The translations under genes were made by a program, and so were the position numbers. The notes below the pieces were generated by a model, which was not told the DNA's origin, made no database searches, and saw nothing but the letters and a program-made list of their open reading frames with translations. This document shows positions 1-11,769 of a stretch of DNA of 64,000 nt, piece after piece (position 1 is the stretch's first letter; each line of letters starts with the position of its first letter). Source of the stretch: Rostratula benghalensis. Its lineage: Eukaryota; Chordata; Aves; Charadriiformes; Rostratulidae. The DNA lies in contig VXAI01000197.1 of assembly GCA_013399305.1 (NCBI GenBank), positions 544,726 to 608,725 on the forward strand. Direction: 5' to 3'.

Positions 1-60
1 CTATCAGGGATTGGAAGGGACCTTGAAAGATCATCTAGTTCACACTCCAGTACCCTTAGC
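1..60 (-). mobile_element. CR1 LINE 3' tail, antisense, cut by window edge
   Basis: The first bases hold the reverse complement of the CR1 3' untranslated end: a TTGGAAGGGACCTT block followed by AAGATCATCTAGTT. The same block recurs at 55,250 and 57,500 in better copies. The 8-bp tail units would lie left of base 1. Similarity fades by about base 60, so only the end of the element can be called. Confidence 0.75.
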
Positions 61-1585
61 TTCAACACCAGGAATGGCATAAAAATGACCTAATTCCTTC
101 AAAGGAAATGAACAAGTCCTGGTAAGAGAATAAAATAATTGCAGGTGTCAGGGAGGTTGCATAAAAGCATTAGATGAGAAGCTCACAGTAAATATATTCC
201 CACCCAAAAGAAGTTCAAAAGGTCAAGAAAGACTGTGTGGTCATGCAGCAGAGCAAAGACATCTCTGGGAGTAAGGACTACTCTATAAAATGTGGAAGTG
301 ATCTCCAAACTTGAAAACCAGAAAAAAATCATATACTCTGGCATGGTGAACGTAAAACTATTGCAAGACAGGCCAAAATGAGTTTGAGAAACAGCTAGTT
401 TAAGACACAAATGTTAGTAACAAATCTTTTCCAGTCGTATCAGAAATTGCAGGAATCTCAAGGAAGATAAAGTAGCAGAAAATCTGCACACCATATTTGC
501 GTGAGCAGTCAGCAGGGCAAAGCCTGGGTCTGGTTTTACTTCTTAGCTTTTCTTTGCAGGAGAGAGAGTAGGGGAACTGTCTCAGTCAAAACAGTCATCT
601 AAAGACATTTTAGGACAATTTAAAAAAATAATAAATCAATAGAGCATTGTCAGTGCTGATAGCATTTTCCCAGTGGGTTTCAGATAATTCAGATTTTAAA
701 CGGTCATGCTCTCATCTGTGGTGTATAACCAGTTACTTAAATTGGCCTCAGTACAAAAGGAAAGAAAGACAGCAACTCCAGTGCTAGTTTATAATAAGGA
801 CTCCTGAGGAATATGAGGAACTACAGAATAGGAAGTTCTATTCAGTAATGGGAAGATTAGTAGAAACTATAATAAATAACATAAATAGCAGTATACATGA
901 ATCAATATGATTTAGTAGGGGAGAGTTAACATAGGTTTTGTAGAAAGCAGTAATATGTCTCAAACCTGTTTCAGCACATGGAGGACTCATTAAACATTAA
1001 CTTATCACTAAGCTAATTTATTTACTGGGCTTGGATTTCAGACAAGCTTTTGATAATAGAACTTTCCAAAAGCTCTAAAGAAAGAAGGTTGCTATGCGGT
1101 AAGAAGGAAGGCTCTCTGCTAGCTAAAAGATGGAAAAGAGGATAGAAAAAAGTTATCAGTATTGGAAGGAATATGATGGGATCTATACTACTGGGTACAT
1201 TCATATGTGAGTCAGGAAGGGAGCTTCATTGGGTGATTGTGAAATGTATTTATATGCAAGTTTCTGGCTTTACACCATGATTTAGGGTAGTTAGAAATAA
1301 AACCAAGAGCTGCAGAATTATATTGTGGTATTGAACAATTGCTGTCAGCTGCAAAGAAATGCACCTGACATTAACTATTACTTAGTTAAAAGCTGTGTCC
1401 TAGTTTTATTGTGAGTTGTTTTATAAAAATATAATCTTAATACTCACTATAATTCAAAATGAAACCAGAATATTAAGTACTATCAGGCAGGAGTAGAGAG
1501 CCAGCCTTCAAATGTTGTTATAATAACACATAAACCCAATTACATTCCAGCGTTCTGGGATTTGGTTTCTTCATCTCTGATGCAG
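61..1585. other. AT-rich stretch without recognised genes
   Basis: Both strands are full of stops, and no exon, RNA gene or clear repeat was recognised. Short open frames (up to 75 codons) have no familiar motif. Confidence 0.5.
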
Positions 1586-1589
1586 AAAA

Positions 1590-1770
1590 GGCACAAACAA
1601 GAGCAAGGAGAATGATCAGAGGTACAACTTTCAAGCAAGATGAACTTAAACCAGAGCACAACAAATATAACTATTTTGCAAGAAGTCCAAAACAAAGCAA
1701 GTTAAGTTTTGATCAAACTACATATCAAATAAACTCATTGCCAAAAGAAATTAATTAGATACCAAAGAAT
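1590..1770 (+). mobile_element. Possible ancient CR1-like remnant
   Basis: The phrase GAGCAAGGAGAATGATCAGA at 1600-1619 matches the segment of CR1 polymerase that usually reads ...RATRMIRG. A weak echo of the downstream 'TTGCC...GAAGTTG' block appears near 1740. Everything between is highly diverged. This would be an old copy, far more decayed than those at 36.7 or 57.5 kb; chance similarity is possible. Confidence 0.3.
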
Positions 1771-1799
1771 AAATAACTTTGTAAGCAAATTAGATGAAA

Positions 1800-2955
1800 A
1801 TAGAAAATAACATCCATTACAGTTTCACAGTATAAAGATGTAGGTACCATGTCTTGCTTGGGACTTGGGACTTGCTTGGGAAAGCTGTAGTCTGCAGCTT
1901 TCTGTAAGCAGAGAAGGAACTACAGAAATATTGCTTGTCTTTTCCTACTCAGTAAGTAACCAGTACTTAGGACCAAGGTAACACTCCTTGTCTGAACCCA
2001 GCTGAGATGTTCTTATATCTTAAGATGTGCAGAGAATCAAACTGTAGAAGGTGTATCCCAGAAAAGATTGTTACAAGGTTTTCTGTAATGAAAAATGGTA
2101 ACTCCCGCTCCCACAGAAATCCATGCAACATTTCCGGGAGCAGGAGTTTCTCAGCAGGTTTAACATTACAAGGCTGTCAAGTGACTTCATATGCTGTTAT
2201 TCCAGGTGTCCAGTGAAAATTTATTTAGGGATGTTTTTACACACAAGTAGTAGCACAGGCTTGTGCAGACTCTTTCCCTAGAAGCATAGTAGTATTTGGC
2301 TAATAGCACATCACTATTTTAACTATATTAATTCTATTGTATTTAAACAGCTGCTGCTGTAGTCCCTTCATGCAAATATTTGCTGCTTGACACTCCTGCT
2401 TCACATTAAACACCAAGATTTAGGAACATCTGCCACAAAACCTGTTTTTTTTTTTAATGATCCAATAGGAGACTTATCAAGACTTATTTCTGTTGACTTT
2501 CTAAAGCTCCTTCTGCTGAAGATCAGTGATAAAGGAAAAAGAATTATGCCAGGCCTTCTGAATACCCACTTCATATATTCGTAAACATTCCCAGCCCAAA
2601 ATCAGTCTGGATCATAATCAGTTTACTTCTTTACTCAGCCATGGATAATTATTTCAAACCTATAAATGTCAGCATTGTATATGATGATGAAAACTCTTGA
2701 TGGATCTGAAAGTCTCAGCCACACAATGCAACATGGAAGTTAACACAATGATTTATTTTCATTCTCCTCATTGCACTGGCTTCAGTTTTCATCCTGTGGT
2801 TGAGTAGTTAACTTCACCTAGACCGCATGTTTTCAGGTTTTTCCCTTTCCCTTTATTCTTTTATCCTCATTCACCGAGTTCCTCTCACAAGCATTTGCTT
2901 TTTGCAGGCAGTAGGTCACATCACGAGTGCAGCCCTTGCTCATGGAAGCCTCCTA
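1800..2955. other. Unrecognised stretch
   Basis: AT-rich sequence with a T9 run near 2445. Open frames at 2007-2216 and 2387-2584 on the plus strand have no recognisable domain or coding bias. Nothing supportable was seen. Confidence 0.4.
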
Positions 2956-2959
2956 CAGC

Positions 2960-3240
2960 GCCCGTGATTCCCAGAGGCTGGTGCACAAGCTGGTACTGTT
3001 CCCAAGGTAATCTCCTAAGTGCTCACAGTTGTCCCACAGAGCCGGAGTAGCTTGTCACAATTTCGGTATAGTGATGACAGAGCCCAGCAGCCTGTCACAG
3101 ATCTTGAAGGCTGAGGACATGTCACCCTAGAAGATGGGAGCCACATGAATGCCATTGTCAGTCACCCTCTCAGACATTCCCTGTGACTGACACTGCAATT
3201 TTCTGACCTCAGTTTCAAAGTTCAGATCAAGGAATCAAGC
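2960..3240 (-). other. Coding-like scraps, unidentified, minus strand
   Basis: Read on the minus strand, this interval gives short peptide runs between stops that look less random than their surroundings, for example GDMSSAFKICDRLLGSVITI, and in another frame YQLVHQPLGITGAVGG. It is also more GC-rich than its flanks. In-frame stops and frame changes rule out an intact gene. I do not recognise a parent gene. It may be one decayed retrocopy with the scraps near 4.1 kb, since both read on the same strand, or it may be coincidence. Confidence 0.2.
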
Positions 3241-4029
3241 CTAGGCTTAACTTTCTCTTTCGTATTAGGCTTCTATAAATACATTGGCTTTGCAAATGCA
3301 AGCATTACAGTCCTGCCAAATCCTTTCCCAAAGAACAATATTATCTCCCACTCTTTCCCAGCTATTAAAATTTATTTTCTTTTTTTCTCTTTTGTGAAGT
3401 AACATATTTATTTTTTAACATAACAACAACAATGGGACACCTTCGTATGTAGATAGAGCTGGTCTTTCAGAAAAAAATAATAATGAAAACATAAGGTGCT
3501 CTAGGCTGGGTTTCAGTGACTGTCCAGTGTTCGTACTTCCTTCCAGTTTAACAATGCCAACAGGTCATCTATTTCCCTGTTAGGTGCAACGCATCCTTCA
3601 GTATCAAGTTATTGATGTGGCAGGCCTTATTCTCTGAAAAGCTTAATTACCTATCCTGTATAGAGCAGTTGCATAAGAAACCAGTGGGAGTGGTGCTGCC
3701 AGCTTCCAGAGAATCATGCCTTGTGCCCAGGGTACCTACTAGAAGGTGACAAATGATGTGAGGCAATCCAACCTTTCTTTCACCCTTCTGCTGTGCCCTG
3801 GGTGGTGCTGGTACATCTGAGACACCGGCAGGTGGGGTCAGGATCACTTTCTTCAGCAGGTCTTTGGAGAACAGTTCTCTTTGCCTTGTCTCACAAACAT
3901 ATACCAGGAGATTTCAGCTAAATTAATATTCAACTATAGCTATTTGGGACAGACAAATCAGTTTAAAAAGAAGGTGTGGGGATTGCGCTTTTCTGGAGCA
4001 GCATTTTGGTGGCTAGCACCTTGCTATGA

Positions 4030-4199
4030 TTGCTTCAGCCACTGCTCCACCTCTTCCTCTGGGGGCAGCTGGAAGAAGAACAGGGTGTTGCTCCTCATTA
4101 GGCTGATGATGTTCCAACGCAGGGCAAAGCAAGAGAACCCTCAGTGACCTGGCTCTGCAAATCCTCTGCAGCGTGTTTCCGGATTAAGCCTGAAGCAGG
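4030..4199 (-). pseudogene. Candidate decayed coding fragment, unidentified
   Basis: On the minus strand three overlapping frames carry protein-like runs in consecutive order: from 4199 a run containing IRKHAAEDLQSQVTEGSLAL, then from about 4125 ALRWNIISLMRSNTLFFF followed by QLPPEEEVEQWLKQ, then about 4035 downwards SNHSKVLATKMLLQKSAI. The frame changes twice within about 170 bases, as expected of a processed pseudogene with small indels. About 150 bases further on (3,870 downwards) the minus strand stays open for 66 codons to 3647 and begins near ELFSKDLLKKVILTPPAG. I cannot name the parent protein. Alternatives are an old transposon gene or chance. Confidence 0.3.
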
Positions 4200-7100
4200 C
4201 AAAGTTCCACTGTACAGGAGCCAGCACTGTTGATACCTTGGCTGTAGATTACAGGGTTATGCAACCAGGGAAGAAATCCTAGCTGGCAATGTTTTTGCCA
4301 TGTAAACTTTAACTCAGGGCTTGCCAGGTGAAATAAGATGTTGTAACACAGTGGTGTGACTTCGGGTTCCATAGCTCTGTATAGCTCTGTTTAACTAAAG
4401 TGTATAAATAGCTGTGAACAAACAGCCATTCAAAACTGTCACCGGCAAATTACCAGTTCTCTGCCTCTTGCCATGAGACCATTAAAAAGTATTTTAGATA
4501 TTTATCAAAAACTAAATCCTTCTTTCATGAGAGATGAATAGAATTTTCTCAAGTGTTGATCTGCACTCTTACACATTTATTGAATCTATTTGGCATGTGA
4601 GTATTTATAGACATTCCATACAAGACTATAAACATGTTGTACAAAAGACATTTCAAAAGTGAAATGTTTATGATACATATAACCTTACATTGAGCCTAGA
4701 GGCAAATAATTTTTTAATGGAGGTATAAAATTCTGCATTGATCTGTACCTCTCTCAACAGGGTTATGCCTCTTCACAAGGTAAATAGTTTCAATCGAAAC
4801 CCTGAAGATCGCTCACTAATACCTTCCCTTCATATCATCCTTAGAGAAAATGTGAAAAGTGTCCTCCTAATTTCATAGGTCTTAAAAATTCCCACCGAAA
4901 AACTCACTGTCAAACATGTCAAAGGCCAATGTTTGCCACCACGCACCACATTGCCTTTGCAGGGCATCTAACATACCCAAAGACTCCATGGTGGGTTTGG
5001 CAGCCACATGGCAGTTTCTGTGGAGGCTTCGAATCATGCGGCTCCCACATACCCCCCAAGCCCTGAGTATTTTCCTGATCACTTCAAAGAGACATGCAGC
5101 AACCAGTCCCTGACACACACACACAGAGCTTTAATTGTGAATTATAAACAGTGAAGATTTGCTGCAAATCTTTTCAGAGAGCTACTGATAAACTCTCTGT
5201 AATTTTGATTGTTTGTTAGAAGTTGATTTGCCAGAGCCATTACATGTCTCATATAAGAATTTTCAGAATTTTAAAGATAAACAGAGAATGTTCAAACTAT
5301 TTATGAAAGAATATTAACAAATTGGTTTAGTGTTGGTGATATCTCGAAAGGTGCTAGTTTCAAATGAGGAACAGCATTTTTCTTACAACCCTTATTTCTG
5401 CGATCTGGGACAAAGACGAATTTGAAGACCTGGATTCTGGGTGAATTCATTGAGCAGTTCTTTAAAAAAAATAGTCACACATAATGGTGATGATTATTTC
5501 CTTAAATGTCCCAGGGTGAAGCTGGTCTGGAGAATTTCTGTGATAGAGAAAAACATTTTTTGATGTCACGTCCTGTGCTGGTGTTTTCTGTGCAGCCTCT
5601 GTTTCTGTAAGTAAATTAGCAGCCTCTTTCTGTGATAGGGACATGAATGTGGGGAAGAGAACATAGAGGAGGTTTGAAAGGGGTCTTTAAACAGCTATAG
5701 AGGATGTAAAGCTGTTTTCCCCATCATGGGTCCCATGGAAAGTTTAAGAAAATTAGCAAGTCTCATAGCTGAGCAAAGTGAAACAGTAAGAGAAACTGGA
5801 TTGGGGCTGCCTCTGTGATTATTTTCCTGATAGGAATTTCTGCTTCACATCACCTACAGATTTCCTAATATTAGAAGAGAACTGAAAAGGAAGTTAGTCT
5901 ATCCGTTATGTTATTTTGACAAGAGAAGGGAAGTGGCACAAAGGCTGTAACTATATAAGTGAATTAACCAGAAATCAGAATGCTCTGAGGCCATTGATGC
6001 CTGCCCCAGCCCTCAGTATAACTTTCTGAAACACCTCCTGAGCTTGGCTTTGGTGTTAGCACAGTACCAGTCCTAAGAGGAAATGTGAAGTTGTTCCTGC
6101 CCTTTTGTGTTCTCCAAAGCATGACCCAAAACTATGGAAATTTTTTCTCTGCCTCTGGTTCTCTGCCTGGCATTTTTTTTTTTATTTTTGATCACTGTCA
6201 GCAATTCTATTAAATAGCTAATATCCCCATAAGTATTCTGCAGATGCCAGAAAGAAATGAGCTATTAAATACCAGCCATCAGGGTATAATTCTGTCAGAT
6301 GCTTTATTCTGGATTTACTACAAGTCTGATGGATAACTAGCCACAGTTTTCTGTAAAGCCCATTACCAGTGCCTCTCAACAGCGTCTTCCTCAGGATTTT
6401 GCTTTTTACTGCATTGTCATTGTTATTTCTTAAAAACTCCATTGAATTATATTTTCTTCACTGTTTCATTCCTCCTTTTAAAGGCAAGTATTCCAGCCTT
6501 AGTTAAAGCTTCTCACCAGAGGTCAAGCTGCTTGCAGAGTCCTCAGACACACTTGGATTAGACTCTTTACAGCACCTAGGGGGGAGAAAGTGCAGCAGCT
6601 GGTGGTAGGCTCTGCAGGTGAGCTCTCCACAGGAGGAACTGAACACTGAGCAGCTGGTGAGGACAAAATTGCCTCATCTCTGTAAGGTGAAGTACATCTG
6701 AGCACTCGTACAAATTGAATTTGACCTCTGGGACCCTGGAGATGCCTGTGGAACAGGGAGAGGACTTAAGAAGTACTTTATAGGTTTTTCCCCTCCAACC
6801 TGTATGTCTGGGACTAACAAGGCACTATTAAACACATGCTCTACAGTCAGATTAGTGAAATATAGCTTTACAGGAATTTATATATTGTGTTCTCAAGCCA
6901 CGAAAAGATTAAGTAAATAACATACAAAATCATGTTTTCAAAGTCTCACCAAATTCACATAAACAAAATCTCTTTGTCTTTAAAGAGAACTAAACCATTT
7001 TACATTCTGTCTTATTCAGCAAGATTCTGTCTTTTTCAGCAAATAAATTTAATCTTGAAAGTAAAATAGGAGAGGCTGACCAAAATCATATTTAGGTTAA

Positions 7101-9060
7101 TTCTCATTCAGGAATGCTGTGGCATTGGTGAAAACAGTGTGCCATTTATTTCTGTGTGTAAAGACTATCTCTGGTAACATCAGGGGAACCACTGCCCTAG
7201 CTGTGAGGTTTCATGATCTTCTCTCATCAATACTGCCTGATACTGGTTACTTCGAAGAACAGGTAGTCCATAGCTGTTTACTGTGAGTACCGCAGCTCTG
7301 TCTGCACCACAAAAAGGCAGCTCCTTTTCTTACAGACACTGACACTGCCATTGTTCTCATGGCGGTTTTGCTGTGGAGGAGTTTATTGACCAAGCCAAGC
7401 AATAAGACAGTATCTTATATCATAAGAAGTAAGAAGCGTTATGTTAATATGCTACACTCATTACTCACTCCAGAATTTCAATCATTAGCACCTTTTTAAT
7501 GTTTTTAATTGGAAATCTCAAAATTAATCCAATCTTTTTAGCACATGTCAATGAATATAGAACAAAAAAAAAGGTGAATACACTCCGGTACAGTGCTGGT
7601 TGTTCTATGGTCATTCCTTAGACTAGAAACCCAGGTGGTAACAGTCATCTATCTCCTCCCTTCCATGGCACAGAATCAAAGAGGAATTCAGCATATGACC
7701 CTGTAGGCAAACATCATGATTCCAAAGCCATATCGTTCAATTCAGGTGCAGTTTAAGACCCTAAGACTAGGAATCGCAAAGAGAGCCATAGCTGCTTACA
7801 TCCCTGTAACTGAAATGATTTATGATCCTGGGACTGGGATGGCAGCATCTGCAGGGTAGTGGATGCCATCTCTGTGGTATAACAGGGAGGTATTCAAGTA
7901 TCTCATCACAGCATTGGGCAAGGAATTTCTGAGAAAGTGGTATTCAGAGCTTGAAAACACTACCTACTTAAAATTCATCTTTCCTATACACAAATAACAC
8001 AGCTTACTTTGAAGGAGTACCTGAAGTGCATCTACGTGCCTGTGTGAATCTTGTCCTCTGTATATAAATCTATTCTTTAAAAACATTTTTGTTTTAAATC
8101 TTGGCCTGAATTTTCAGCCTCCAGCGCCAAGCTTCCCCTTTTATCCAAGATATACTACTACAGCATCTGATTGCACAAATTCATATCTGCTTAGAAATGT
8201 ACTAAAATAAAGTCATCACATAAAATGAGGTTAAACCAAAGTAGCAATCTGTCTGGCAGGTGAAAGGCTGCTGCTTTACTTACTAAGACTTTTAAACTTT
8301 TGACTTGCAGTTCACTGCAGAGGAAGGTTATGGAAGAACTACAGCCCGTACCCAAGTGTTTCAAGTCTACATTTGGTATCACATTAAACACCTAAAAGTT
8401 GAAAAAGATTGCCAAATATGAAAGATTACCAAGTTGAGTGATACATAAGGACCAGAGCTGCATTTTGGAAGATGTGAAAAAAGAAGTTGTCCATTTATCA
8501 GTATAAACAGAGACCCTTTCCTAGCTCTTTCCTATCATGGTTCAAAAGTCAGTGCCATGCATGAGTTGTCCGAACTGAATTAAAATCAGAGGGTGCTCCA
8601 CAAATGATTTAAATGAAAATTTGAGAACAGGACACTTTTAGCAATCTATTTTAATTCATCCATTAATAATTAGTTGTATGGTATACACACACGGGGTCTC
8701 CATGGGCTGCTTCAGTAGCTCCTTGAATGTCCATAGGAGGCTGCCTGGGTGCCCTATTGCCTCCGTACAAATCAAAGTGATCAAAGTATGCTTGTATGAG
8801 AAGAACTGAAAAAGGGTAGAATTCTGGTCCACGATTTACATGCAATCTATTTAATATTTGGTAATGGCTAAATGAGAGTAGAAGTTCTTTAGAACACCCA
8901 AAAAGTCATTCCCATAACTGAATTACTGGCGTGGGCTCAGTATTTTGGAGTGGGCTGTGACAAGCTGAGGTATAGAGAAAGGCAAATCCCTGGCAGAGAG
9001 AGATGAGTCAGCATTACTTGTAAAACAACCCAGTTATAGGGTGAGAAAAATCACAGCTTA
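4200..9060. other. Long unrecognised stretch
   Basis: About 4.9 kb with no recognised gene. Small repeats: a 10-bp tandem duplication (ATAGCTCTGT twice) at 4371-4390, an (AC)n tract at about 5113-5124, and a roughly 20-bp tandem duplication (TTCTGTCTT..TTCAGCAA) at about 7005-7041. A slightly GC-richer patch lies at 6530-6760. Otherwise AT-rich with short meaningless frames. Confidence 0.5.
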
Positions 9061-9063
9061 TAA

Positions 9064-9119
9064 TAATAATAATGACAACAACAATAATAACTATATTATT
9101 AGTGTTGTTATTATTATTA
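9064..9119. repeat. Inverted AAT/ATT microsatellite hairpin
   Basis: A 26-base left arm (9064-9089, AAT and ACA triplets) is followed by a 4-base loop (ACTA, 9090-9093) and a 26-base right arm (9094-9119) that pairs with it at 23 of 26 positions. Triplet repeats continue rightwards as ATT/ACT to about 9136. The reversal of the repeat strand around a short loop is unusual for a plain microsatellite. Confidence 0.85.
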
Positions 9120-9136
9120 CTACTACTATTACTATT

Positions 9137-10356
9137 GTGGGGGTTTTTAAAATTTTTTTTAAAGCATGAGCATGGTGGGCCTTCTGCTACTATTTCTAAT
9201 CATGAAGAAGAATAACTCACCATTTCCTACAAGATGCAAAGGATGCTTCCTTACAGAAACTATACCTACATGTACTCTCACAGTGTGTTCTGTGGGCTAG
9301 AAAGGAAAGCTAGGGCTAGATTAGGATGAGATTGTAGTAAATTTTACTGGTAGTTGGACAATATCTAGTGGTGGCCCTTAGAAACTGATATTTTCTTCTC
9401 CTGCTCATATTTTCTTTGTAAATGCACAACTAACCAAATTATAACTGAAATAATTACGGAAATTAAAAAAATGGAAAACTAAGGATTATAGTTAAACTTC
9501 AAAACTTTAGCCAACTACTCATATGGGTTTGAAGAACTATGATCATCTTGAGGAATGCATCCAGGTAGAACTAATCCAAATGGTTTAAATAACCTGGTAT
9601 CAGGAGTTTCACATGGAGCTTCTGATCTGAAGCATAAAATACATTAATTTAAAGCACACAAAAGCGAACTGCAAATTGTACCATGACAAGTTTTAAAGGG
9701 AATGGTAGTTAATTTGGAAAAATGTGTCACACCAACCACTGTTCCCTAAGATAGCAGGAGAATCAATCAGATCGAAAGTTCATAACAACTCATCTTTCCA
9801 TCTTGATGCCTCTGGAATATTGGTTTTACCAGCAGGGAGCCCTGTCAAAATAAATATCTGCTGCAGACACAAAGTAATAGACTCTATCTAAGCACACATA
9901 TATATGAATTTTGCTTTGTAACACTTTGGTTGAAGACTTATTTTTTCTTTTACGGAAAGTATCAGACAAGGGAACTTGAAACAAGAGTGGCAGATATTTA
10001 ATTCCCTTATCTCATTGTCCTATTCTCTACCCAGTCTTAAGTGAAGTAGAAACCTTGGCTATGAAACCAAAGTAAAGGATGGTAGGCGAGCTGGAGCTGA
10101 AAACAGGCTGCCAGGCACTGCCATCTAGAGGTAGATCATCAGGACAGTGTCTTACTGCATTGCTCAGGCTAAAGAGACCAGAGCTATACTCACTATAGGA
10201 CAAAATACAACAGGGTTTGTATCCTCTAAATCCCTATGGTTTTCCAGACGGCCCCAAAAGATGCAAAATATCACTTAGATCCTTACAGCCTCGTGTCTGT
10301 GTCAACACCTCCCTGAAAACCTTACAAAAACTCTCTACAGTACCTCACTAGGATTT
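9137..10356. other. Unrecognised stretch before solo LTR A
   Basis: No gene, RNA or named repeat could be recognised. The sequence is AT-rich with an A/T run at about 9146-9163. Confidence 0.45.
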
Positions 10357-10882
10357 TGTCATGGTTTAGCCACAGCTACAACCGGGACCACACATTGCTC
10401 ACTTACTTACTGCCTGACCCCTACCCGGCACCAACAGGGCAGGGAGAAGAGGAAGAAAAGGAAAAAAGATTGTGAGTTGATGTAAAGACAGATTAATAAA
10501 ACAATAATGGAAAAGGAAAATAATAATAATGATTAAAGACTATACAAAATAAAACGATAGAACACAACTTGCTCTCACCACCCAATGATCAGTTGCCCAG
10601 CTCATCCCAAACAGTGATCACAGATTCCTTTCCCCAAGCCAACCCCCATTTATGTACTGTGTATGACATCTACAGTACAGAATATTGCTTTGCCAGCTTG
10701 CCTTGGCCATGCTCCCTCCTCGCTCCTATGGGAAGAAGAAAATGTCCTTGACTAATGTAAACATCACTTAGCAACAAATAAAACAATGTGTTATTGGCAT
10801 ACTAAACCCAAAACAAAAGAGCAAACACATTCTAGCAACTACTAGAAAGAAAATTATCTTTATCCCAGCTGAAATCAGCAGA
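10357..10882 (-). mobile_element. Solo LTR A (avian ERVL-like), degraded
   Basis: Plus-strand ends TGTCATGGTTTAGCC (10357) and ATCCCAGCTGAAATCAGCAGA (to 10882) correspond to the two termini of a common avian ERVL-type LTR. The left end closely resembles that of solo LTR B at 45,556. The sense strand is minus, because the decayed TATA (TACATAAA, about 10650) and the polyadenylation zone (ATTAAT, about 10493-10500) have the right order only on that strand. The flanks GATTT (10352-10356) and GATTA (10883-10887) are a 4/5 match, compatible with a decayed 5-bp target duplication. No internal retroviral sequence adjoins either end, so it is a solo LTR. Many short indels indicate age. The exact right end is uncertain by a few bases. 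Confidence 0.75.
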
Positions 10883-11690
10883 GATTATTAATAATGATGT
10901 TGTTGTATTTTCTTTGGGTTTTTTTTTCTTTTTAATTCTATCTCTTGAATAAAGCTGTGCTTTGATTAATAAATCTGATAGATCTAAAAATCTCAGAGGG
11001 GTTTGGAAAAATTTGTATTACTGGCCAAACATGTAGAAAAACAATAAAATAAGAGATACAGTAGGACATTCAGAAAGTGATGGTAAAGATTGCAGACAGT
11101 CACCAGAGGTTCTCTGTCTGTCTGTTAATGTACCTGCCTGCCTCAAAAATGGTAGGATCACATTACGTTGTGAGGTGAAATAATGGGCTTTCCAGTCATT
11201 CGATCATGGCACCAAGCAGGATCCCAACACCCAGATGAGATTAATGGGGGGGTTGCAGCCCTTTTAGTTGCTCCATTGCCTCTCCTGGAAAGGATGCTCT
11301 TTGGGAAGAAGTAAATTCAAGCAGCTCTGCTTAGATGATGTGGAGGAAAATGGTAAAATATTAATTCTTCACAATGTGAAGCCTCTTTGGACAGCTGGGG
11401 GAGTGCTGCGGTGTGTGCTGGGAGAAGAAAAGTTATTGCCGTAATCAAGAGTTGGAGGAGCTACCTACTCTGTTTCTTAATTTGCAACATAAATAACACG
11501 AACACTGCAAAGATGCTGACTTGTGTATTGCAAAGAATAACTTTTCTTCAGGTCCACTGCAGGACAGCTGTACAAACCATAGCCAAAATAATGGTACTTT
11601 CACTTGAGAAGTTGTGCCAAGGGAGACTTTGATCTTGACACTACAGAGGAGTTAGAGAAGTGTTGTACTCCCCTCCCTGTAACAATGAAT
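10883..11690. other. Unrecognised stretch
   Basis: AT-rich at first, with a T-run near 10920-10932, then an 81-codon plus-strand open frame at 11387-11632 with no recognised domain. No support for a gene. Confidence 0.4.
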
Positions 11691-11692
11691 TA

Positions 11693-11765
11693 AGACAAAA
11701 AGAGATTAAGTGAGAAGCCCAAGTTCATATGGGAAGGTCTATGGCAGAGCCAGGAACCACAGTAA
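11693..11765 (-). mobile_element. MIR/CORE-SINE-like remnant
   Basis: AGATTAAGTGAGAAGCCCAAG followed by GGCAGAGCCAGGAACCAC is the antisense form of the MIR core, which carries the complement of 'TGTGACCTTGGGCAAGTTACTTAAC' and 'GGCTCTGCCA'-type blocks. The spacing between the two blocks fits. Such remnants are ancient in amniotes and expected to be this diverged. Confidence 0.45.
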
Positions 11766-11769
11766 AGTA

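Noticed and set aside
7840..7960. Possible ancient CR1 fragment (GTGGATGCCATCTCTGTGG)
   Set aside because: Only one short phrase matches and nothing collinear follows.
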